Origin: Pinirhizobacter sp036499745
Lineage (GTDB): Bacteria; Pseudomonadota; Gammaproteobacteria; Xanthomonadales; Rhodanobacteraceae
Direction of reading: 5' to 3'
Assembly: GCF_036499745.1 (NCBI RefSeq)
Contig: NZ_DASYDG010000008.1
Span: 45,219-109,218, forward strand
DNA: 64,000 nt
The stretch's first letter is position 1; each line of letters begins with the position of its first letter. This document shows, one piece after another, positions 58,679-64,000 of this stretch. Both the position numbers and the translations under genes were made by a program. Below the pieces are notes generated by a model, which worked only from the letters and a program-made list of their open reading frames with translations, searched no databases and was not told the DNA's origin.

Positions 58679-59561
58679 GGCCGCGCCGTCGATCGACTCC
58701 CTGATCGCACGCGCCGACCAAGCCCTCGCCCAAGCCCTTCCCGCCGAGCACCAGCCCCCCGTCGAACTGCATCGCGCCATGCGCTATGCGGTACTGGGCG
58801 GCGGCAAGCGACTACGTCCCTTGCTGGTCTACGCCGCCGGCATCGCGCTGGGCGCGAACCTGGATGCACTGGATGCCGCCGCCTGCGCGGTGGAGTTCAT
58901 CCATGCCTACTCGCTCGTGCACGACGATCTACCGGCGATGGACGACGACGCCCTGCGCCGCGGCAGGCCTACGTGTCACATCGTCTTCGGCGAAGCCATG
59001 GCGATCCTCGCCGGCGATGCCTTGCAGGCCCTGGCCTTCGAAATCCTGGCCGACGCCACCGACATCGATGACGCAGACACGCGCCTGCGCATGCTTCAGG
59101 TGCTCGGCCGGGCCTGCGGTGCCGAGGGCATGGCAGGCGGCCAGGCTTTCGATCTCGCCGCGGTGGGGCATCGCCTCAGCCTGGACGAACTTGAGCGCAT
59201 GCATGATTACAAGACCGGCGCGCTGATCCGGGCCTCGGTGATGCTCGGCGCGCTCGCCAGCGGCTGCCGCGACTCAACCGCTCTCGATGCGCTGGACCGG
59301 TTTGGTCGCGCCGTGGGCCTGGCTTTCCAGGTGCGCGATGACATCCTCGATGTCGAAGGCGAGGCCGCCGTGATCGGCAAGACACAGGGCAAGGACGCCG
59401 CGGCCGACAAGCCCACCTTCGTCTCGATCATCGGCATGGACGCCTCGCATCACCGCCTGGACGGCCTTGTCGGCGAAGCGCTCGCTGCCATCGAACCGCT
59501 GGGCGAACGCGGCCATACCCTGGCCGCACTCGCCCGCTTCGCCGTCGAACGGATCAGTTGA
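58662..59561 (+). CDS. ispA: Farnesyl diphosphate synthase (class II polyprenyl synthetase)
   Basis: A 299-residue all-helical prenyltransferase that makes C15 farnesyl diphosphate, the primer for UppS. First aspartate-rich motif DDLPAMDDD (Asp88, Asp89, Asp94), GGGKRLRPLLVYAAG for diphosphate binding, and second motif QVRDDILDVEG. There is no ATG before the conserved part. The most likely start is TTG at 58662 inside xseB, giving an N-terminus of normal length. A further TTG about 11 codons upstream is possible. dxs, which follows ispA in E. coli, is not here. Confidence 0.93.
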   Translation: MNLNPEAAPSIDSLIARADQALAQALPAEHQPPVELHRAMRYAVLGGGKRLRPLLVYAAGIALGANLDALDAAACAVEFIHAYSLVHDDLPAMDDDALRRGRPTCHIVFGEAMAILAGDALQALAFEILADATDIDDADTRLRMLQVLGRACGAEGMAGGQAFDLAAVGHRLSLDELERMHDYKTGALIRASVMLGALASGCRDSTALDALDRFGRAVGLAFQVRDDILDVEGEAAVIGKTQGKDAAADKPTFVSIIGMDASHHRLDGLVGEALAAIEPLGERGHTLAALARFAVERIS

Positions 59562-59949
59562 CCAGGCGCAGCGCGAACGGGTAACGGTACGTCCCGGACG
59601 AGCTCACCCGCGTCGCGGCGATGATGCACATGACCAGGTTGAAGATCCAAAGCACCCAGGTCAGGAACACGCCGATAATGATGATGGTGAGTATCCAGCA
59701 GATCACATAGCCGATGATCACGGTGATCTGGAAGTTGAGTGCTTCCTTTGCCTCCGTCACCAGGTACGCCTTCTCGGGGCGGTCCTTGTGGACCAGCCAC
59801 ACGATCAGCGGCACGATGAAGCTGAAGAGGAACCCCGACAGGTGCGTCAGCATGGCCAGGTTGCGGTCGTCGGCCGCGGCTGGCGGTGGAACGGGGTCAT
59901 ACGGTGGCGGCGTGGACGACGGCGGCACCTGGTCCGGCGGTATGCTCAT
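59554..59949 (-). CDS. DUF4870 (Tic20-like) membrane protein
   Basis: A 131-residue protein. A Pro-rich, soluble N-terminus (1-25) is followed by NLAMLTHLSGFLFSFIVPLIVWL, a charged loop KDRPEKAYLVTEAKEALNFQ and two further hydrophobic segments. NLAMLTHLSG and KEALNFQ are the hallmarks of DUF4870. Function is unknown. Its stop overlaps the ispA end by eight bases, tail to tail. It lies upstream of pmbA on the chromosome but has its own reading direction toward ispA. Confidence 0.85.
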   Translation of the reverse strand: MSIPPDQVPPSSTPPPYDPVPPPAAADDRNLAMLTHLSGFLFSFIVPLIVWLVHKDRPEKAYLVTEAKEALNFQITVIIGYVICWILTIIIIGVFLTWVLWIFNLVMCIIAATRVSSSGTYRYPFALRLVN

Positions 59950-60020
59950 GGCTATTCCTCCCCGCGATCATTCGCATTCCCACTGTCGGCAACCGCCGGG
60001 CGCCTGTCAAGGCGCCTAAG

Positions 60021-61373
60021 TCACTCCCCGGCGATGGTCATCCGCTCGACCAGGATCGACCCGGTAAGTACGTGCGAGCGGTGGTCGACGTCGTTGCCCA
60101 CCGCCACGATGTTGGCATAGAGGTCACGCAGGTTCGCCGCAATGGTGATTTCCTCGACCGGGAACCGGATTTCACCGTTTTCCACCCAGAAGCCCGACAC
60201 GCCGCGGGAATAATCACCGGTGATGACCGACACGCCCTGGCCCATGGCCTCGGTCACCAGCAGGCCCGTGCCCAGGCGGCGCAGCATGCCGGTGAAGTCG
60301 TCTTCGCCCGTGCGCACAATGAGGTTGTGCACGCCACCGGCATTGCCAGTGGATTGAAGCCCGAGCTTTCGCGCCGAATAGCTGCCCAGGATGTATCTCT
60401 GCAATACGCCGCCGGCAACGAGTGCTGAATCCGCCGTAGCCGTGCCCTCGGCATCAAACGCGCTCGAGGCCAGGCCGGCCTTCAGATGCGGCCGCTCATC
60501 GATGGCGAACCATTCGGGAAGGATCTGCTTGCCGGCATGGTCGACCAGGAAACTGGCCTTCCGGTACAGCGAGCCGCCACTGACCGCGCCGATCAGGTGG
60601 CCAATGAGCGAACGGGCCACTTCCGGCGCGAACAGCACCGGCGCCTGCCTGGTGGTCAGGCGCCGCGCGCCGAGCCTGGCCACCGTACGCTCGGCGGCTT
60701 TAAGGCCAATCGCACCCGCGTCGCCGAAGCGGCGCGCATCCCGCACGCTTTCATACCAGTAGTCGCGCTGCATGCCTTCATCGTCACCGGCGATCAACGC
60801 CACGGACAGCCCATGCCGGGTGCCACGCTCGCGTCCGACGAAGCCGTGGGAATTGGCATACACCGAGATGCTCTGGCCCGCACTGACGCTGGCGCCGTCG
60901 GAATTGGTGATGCCATCGACGGCCCGGCCGCCCTGCTCGACCTCGATGCCCAGCGCAATGGCCTGTTCCACGTCCAGGTCCCATGGGTGGTAGAGATCAA
61001 GGTCGGGGAATTCAGTGGCCATGCGCGAAGCGTCGGCGAGCCCGGCGAAGGCATCGGCTTCGGTGTAACGGGCAATGGCGCAGGCCTGCTCGATGGTGGC
61101 CTGGAGGGAATCCGGTTGCAGGTCCGCGGTGCTGGCCGAGCCCTTGCGCTGGCCGAAATACACGGTGAGACCGAAACCGCGGTCACGGGTGTGCTCCACC
61201 GTCTCCACTTCGCCCAGGCGCACGTTCACGCTCAGCCCGGTGTCGATACTGGCCGAAACCTCCGCCTGGCTGGCACCGGCCGCCAGGGCACGCCGTATGA
61301 CATCCTCGGCGAGGTTGGCCAGACGGTCGGAATCTTGCAGGCTGGTGTCGGCGACACGGACGACTTGGTTCAC
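60021..61373 (-). CDS. pmbA: Metalloprotease-related protein PmbA (TldE)
   Basis: A 450-residue partner of TldD in the heterodimeric TldD/TldE protease that trims unfolded peptides and matures some RiPPs (microcin B17). Family segments: ETVEHTRDRGFGLTVYFGQRKGSAST, HPWDLDVEQAIA, LGARRLTTRQAPVLF and QSTGNAGGVHNLIV. Like other TldE proteins it lacks the HExxxH zinc motif. The start is GTG at 61373, with AGGAA nine bases upstream. The frame is open further, but those codons do not resemble the family. It is divergent from the DUF1653 gene. Confidence 0.94.
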   Translation of the reverse strand: MNQVVRVADTSLQDSDRLANLAEDVIRRALAAGASQAEVSASIDTGLSVNVRLGEVETVEHTRDRGFGLTVYFGQRKGSASTADLQPDSLQATIEQACAIARYTEADAFAGLADASRMATEFPDLDLYHPWDLDVEQAIALGIEVEQGGRAVDGITNSDGASVSAGQSISVYANSHGFVGRERGTRHGLSVALIAGDDEGMQRDYWYESVRDARRFGDAGAIGLKAAERTVARLGARRLTTRQAPVLFAPEVARSLIGHLIGAVSGGSLYRKASFLVDHAGKQILPEWFAIDERPHLKAGLASSAFDAEGTATADSALVAGGVLQRYILGSYSARKLGLQSTGNAGGVHNLIVRTGEDDFTGMLRRLGTGLLVTEAMGQGVSVITGDYSRGVSGFWVENGEIRFPVEEITIAANLRDLYANIVAVGNDVDHRSHVLTGSILVERMTIAGE

Positions 61374-61491
61374 TACGTAGGTTCCTGCTTGGGCGACGGG
61401 GTAGAATAACGGGCCTCGGCGTGCCCTGCCCGACCCGACATGGGGTCCGGCCCTGCCGATCAAAAGCGCAGCAGCGCCCCGGAACCCCGTC

Positions 61492-61722
61492 ATGACTGTC
61501 ATCTGCGGCCTCTACCGCCACTACAAGGGAAATCTCTATAGCGTGCTGGGTACCGCCCGGCACAGCGAGACCATGGAGGAACTGGTGGTCTACCGCGCGC
61601 TATATGGCGACCACGGCCTGTGGGTACGCCCGGCTTCCATGTTCGTCGAATCGGTGGAGGTGGGCGGCGAATCCGTGCCGCGCTTTGCCTTTACCGAAGC
61701 CGGCGAAGGATTCACCTCGTGA
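61492..61722 (+). CDS. DUF1653 family small protein
   Basis: A 76-residue protein: GLYRHYKGNLYSVLGTARHSET, EELVVYRALYGDHGLWVRP and PRFAFTEAG form the complete DUF1653 beta-rich domain. Function is unknown. Two DNA or nucleotide-linked roles have been guessed for the family, but nothing here supports a choice. It lies 14 bp before darP and between pmbA and tldD. Confidence 0.88.
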   Translation: MTVICGLYRHYKGNLYSVLGTARHSETMEELVVYRALYGDHGLWVRPASMFVESVEVGGESVPRFAFTEAGEGFTS

Positions 61723-61736
61723 GGAACGACAACGAC

Positions 61737-62306
61737 ATGACCGATACCGACGAGGATTTCGGCCCCACCCGCACCCAGCAACGCCGCGATGCCCTGGCGG
61801 TGTTGGCCTTTGCCAGCCAGCTGTGCGAACTGCCGCCCACGCGCGTAGGCAAGATGAACCTTCCCGACGACGTCCTCACCGAGATCGCCCATGTGCGCCG
61901 CATCACCGCGCACGGCGCGCGCAAGCGGCAGCTGGCCTATCTGGCCAAGATCATGCGCCGCCACGACGACTCCGACTTCGACGACGCGCGCGCGGCAATG
62001 GGCGAGAACCGCGAGCGCCAGCGGCAGGAAACCGCGGCGATGCACCGGCTGGAAAACCAGCGGGACAAGCTCCTGGCCGATGACGATGCACTGGCGCCGT
62101 TCATTGCCGAGCACCCCGATGTCGACCGCCAGCACCTGCGCTCATTGATCCGCCAGGCGCGCAGCGAACGCGAGGCCAACAAACCCCCGCGTGCTTACCG
62201 GGAAATTTTCCAGATGCTCAAGGATCTTGCCGGTAGCAACGCCGACGACGAAGCCGATGCACCCGATACCGCCGGAAGCGATATACAAACCGGCAGGGAA
62301 AACTAA
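61737..62306 (+). CDS. darP: Ribosome-associated protein DarP/YjgA (DUF615)
   Basis: A 189-residue, mostly helical and highly charged protein: GPTRTQQRRDALAVLAFASQL, LPDDVLTEIAHVRRITAHGA and KRQLAYLAKIMRR are the DUF615 landmarks. YjgA/DarP binds late 50S assembly intermediates. GAGGAA lies about ten bases before the ATG at 61737. Next to pmbA as in E. coli (yjgA-pmbA). Its end converges with tldD 14 bp away. Confidence 0.93.
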   Translation: MTDTDEDFGPTRTQQRRDALAVLAFASQLCELPPTRVGKMNLPDDVLTEIAHVRRITAHGARKRQLAYLAKIMRRHDDSDFDDARAAMGENRERQRQETAAMHRLENQRDKLLADDDALAPFIAEHPDVDRQHLRSLIRQARSEREANKPPRAYREIFQMLKDLAGSNADDEADAPDTAGSDIQTGREN

Positions 62307-62320
62307 ACCGCGACCTGCTT

Positions 62321-63778
62321 TCAGGTTGCGGTACCGCCCACCGTCATGTTGTCGATGCGCAAGGTGGGCTGGCCCACACCCACCGGCACGCTCTGGCCAT
62401 CCTTGCCGCACACGCCCACGCCTTCATCGAGTTTCATGTCGTTACCGATCAGCGACACGCGTGTGAGCGCCTCCGGTCCATTGCCGATCAAGGTAGCGCC
62501 CTTCACCGGCCGCGTTACCTTGCCGTCCTCGATCAGGTAGGCCTCACTGGCAGAGAACGTGAACTTGCCGTTGGTGATGTCCACCTGGCCGCCACCGAAA
62601 TTCACCGCGTACAGGCCACGCTTGACGGAGGCAATGATCTCCTGCGGATCGCGATCGCCATTACGCATGTAGGTGTTGGTCATGCGCGGCATCGGCAGCT
62701 GCGCGAACGATTCGCGACGGCCATTGCCGGTGGGCTTGACCCCCATCAGGCGCGCGTTGAGCTTGTCCTGCATGTAGCCACGCAGGATGCCATCTTCGAT
62801 CAACATGGTGCACTCGGTGGGCGTGCCCTCGTCGTCGATGTTCAGTGACCCGCGGCGCCCCGCCAGCGTGCCATCGTCGACCACAGTCACGCCTTTGGCC
62901 GCCACGCGCTCGCCGATGCGCCCGGCAAACGCTGAACTGCCCTTGCGATTGAAGTCGCCTTCCAGGCCGTGGCCGATGGCCTCGTGTAGAAGGATCCCGG
63001 GCCAGCCCGGCCCAAGCACCACGGTCATGCCGCCGGCCGGCGCATCCACCGCTTCCAGGTTCACCAGCGCCTGGCGCACGGCCTCGGCCGCGAAGGCGTT
63101 GGCGCGGCCGTTCTCGAGCAACTCGCGATAGCCGTAACGGCCGCCGCCGCCGCTATGGCCCTGCTCGCGGCGGCCGTTCTGTTCGACGATCACCTGCACG
63201 TTCAGGCGCACCAGCGGGCGCACGTCAGCGGCGAGGGTGCCATCGGAGGCCGCGATCAACACTGTGTCGAGCGTTGCCGACATGCTCACAACCACTTGCT
63301 TGACCCGTGGGTCGCGGGCGCGGGCGTAGGCGTCCACTTCGCGCAGGACGGCGATTTTCTCTTCGTTGGGCAGGCTCTCCACCGGATCGATCGCGGGATA
63401 TAGCGCGCGCCCAGTGGCCAGTGCCAGCGGGCGTCCCTGGCCGGCGCCACCCTGGGCGATCGCGCGTGCTGCGCGCGAGGCCTCGAGCAACTGCGGCAAC
63501 ACAATGTCGTCGGAGTACGAGAAACCTGTCTTCTCGCCAGACATGGCCCTGACGCCAACACCCTGTTCGATCGAATGGTTGCCATCCTTGACGATGCCTT
63601 CCTCAAGCACCCAGGACTCGCTGCGCGAATGCTGGAAATAGAGGTCGGCCGCGTCGATCGACGGGCCCATCAGCTGGGAAAATACGCGGTCGAGATCGCC
63701 TGTGGCAAGACCGCCTGGCGCAAGCAGGCGGCGTTCGGCGAGGGCTAGGGTGGAATCCATCGTCAGTTCTTGGGCCAT
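62321..63778 (-). CDS. tldD: Metalloprotease TldD
   Basis: A 485-residue zinc subunit of the TldD/TldE protease. The metal motif HEAIGH (HExxxH) is present in GILLHEAIGHGLEGDFNRKG, along with EQGVGVRAMSGEKTGFSYSD and a C-terminal GKDGQSVPVGVGQPTLRI. The ATG is at 63778, and a second in-frame ATG is six codons in. Its partner pmbA lies 0.95 kb away on the same strand. darP and the DUF1653 gene lie between, on the other strand. Confidence 0.96.
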   Translation of the reverse strand: MAQELTMDSTLALAERRLLAPGGLATGDLDRVFSQLMGPSIDAADLYFQHSRSESWVLEEGIVKDGNHSIEQGVGVRAMSGEKTGFSYSDDIVLPQLLEASRAARAIAQGGAGQGRPLALATGRALYPAIDPVESLPNEEKIAVLREVDAYARARDPRVKQVVVSMSATLDTVLIAASDGTLAADVRPLVRLNVQVIVEQNGRREQGHSGGGGRYGYRELLENGRANAFAAEAVRQALVNLEAVDAPAGGMTVVLGPGWPGILLHEAIGHGLEGDFNRKGSSAFAGRIGERVAAKGVTVVDDGTLAGRRGSLNIDDEGTPTECTMLIEDGILRGYMQDKLNARLMGVKPTGNGRRESFAQLPMPRMTNTYMRNGDRDPQEIIASVKRGLYAVNFGGGQVDITNGKFTFSASEAYLIEDGKVTRPVKGATLIGNGPEALTRVSLIGNDMKLDEGVGVCGKDGQSVPVGVGQPTLRIDNMTVGGTAT

Positions 63779-63848
63779 GCGGCTGGGGAGACCGCTTACA
63801 TGGGGCCTGATGCTGGTGGGTTAAACCCGCCGACGCAAGCGGTGGATC

Positions 63849-64000
63849 TCAGGCGCGGTCGTCTACCGGGGCCTGAGGCTCGGCCTCGACCGATGGCGCA
63901 CTGGAGGTGCCGCGCCGTGGTTTGCGGTCGGGTGGCCGCGGCGGTAGCGGACGTGCACGTAGCATAAGCGGCCGGCGAGCCGCACGCACGGCGTTCTCAC
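63849..64000 (-). CDS. C-terminal tail of an unidentified protein (cut by window edge)
   Basis: On the minus strand one frame is open from the window edge to a TGA at 63851-63849 (50 codons). It reads as a basic, Pro/Arg-rich tail (PLPPRPPDRKPRRG) turning acidic (VEAEPQAPVDDRA). Such a disordered end is plausible for a real protein, and an AsmA/YhdP-like gene often precedes tldD. The family cannot be recognised from this tail. The 70 bp to tldD holds an imperfect palindrome at 63815-63831. Confidence 0.35.
   Translation of the reverse strand, partial: ENAVRAARRPLMLRARPLPPRPPDRKPRRGTSSAPSVEAEPQAPVDDRA

Noticed and set aside
63815..63831. Imperfect palindrome GGTGGGTTAAACCCGCC upstream of tldD
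   Set aside because: Could be an operator or weak hairpin, but it is a single copy with no U-run and no known binding consensus, so I left it out of the features.
1..64000. CRISPR arrays, insertion sequences, phage or integron features
   Set aside because: I saw no regularly spaced direct repeats, transposase-like proteins, integrases or terminal inverted repeats anywhere in the window.

Overview
The window is GC-rich (about 65-70% in most lines) and densely packed with chromosomal housekeeping genes. Their order is gammaproteobacterial: nnrD-tsaE-amiB-mutL, pcnB-folK-panB-panC, glnD-dapD-yffB-dapE, rpsB-tsf...pyrH-frr-uppS-cdsA-dxr-rseP-bamA-lpxD-fabZ-lpxA-lpxB-rnhB-dnaE-accA...tilS, xseB-ispA and pmbA/darP/tldD. 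Gene order, GcvR and LpxA sequence features and the base composition point to Xanthomonadales (Luteibacter/Dyella/Rhodanobacter/Lysobacter-like). That placement is inference. I see no prophage, insertion sequence, integron or CRISPR array.

Layout. 1-2.3 kb: a truncated FKBP-type isomerase, a crotonase and a DUF1684 secreted protein. 2.3-9 kb: mutL, amiB, tsaE and nnrD on the minus strand, with queG divergent. 9-15 kb: pgi, the pantothenate genes panD, panC and panB, then folK and pcnB. 15-20 kb: a tRNA-Glu(CTC) running directly into a 7Fe ferredoxin gene, bamC-like and dapA, gcvR, bcp and phoH. 20-29 kb: an LpxO-type hydroxylase, glutathionyl-hydroquinone reductase, a 6-phosphogluconate dehydrogenase, parC overlapping an orphan acyl carrier protein gene, a Nudix hydrolase, and a phosphodiester-glycosidase/penicillin-acylase pair. 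29-35 kb: glnD-dapD-yffB-(small ORF)-dapE and map. 35.6-57 kb: the large plus-strand translation, lipid and envelope cluster, interrupted by a lower-GC serine hydrolase at 37.5-39.3 kb. 56-64 kb: a NYN-LOTUS protein, tilS, xseB, ispA, a DUF4870 membrane protein, and pmbA and tldD flanking a DUF1653 gene and darP.

The genes combine into several systems: cell-wall precursor supply (dapA, dapD, dapE, uppS, ispA, dxr), outer-membrane assembly and lipid A synthesis (bamA, bamC-like, lpxD, fabZ, lpxA, lpxB, lpxO), translation (rpsB, tsf, frr, map, tRNA-Glu, tilS, queG, tsaE, darP) and DNA maintenance (mutL, parC, dnaE, rnhB, xseB).

I did not find one obvious new system. The leads most worth checking are a 44-codon membrane-type ORF in the dap operon, the parC-ACP coupling, the NYN-LOTUS protein, and several genes whose -10 elements sit so close to the start codon that leaderless mRNAs are likely. 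Others are a pcnB with no ATG or GTG start, the tRNA-ferredoxin junction, and a foreign-looking hydrolase splitting the tsf-pyrH cluster. Only one stretch above 300 bases lacks a gene: the map-rpsB divergent region (35292-35629), which holds the rpsB promoter and a structured leader.
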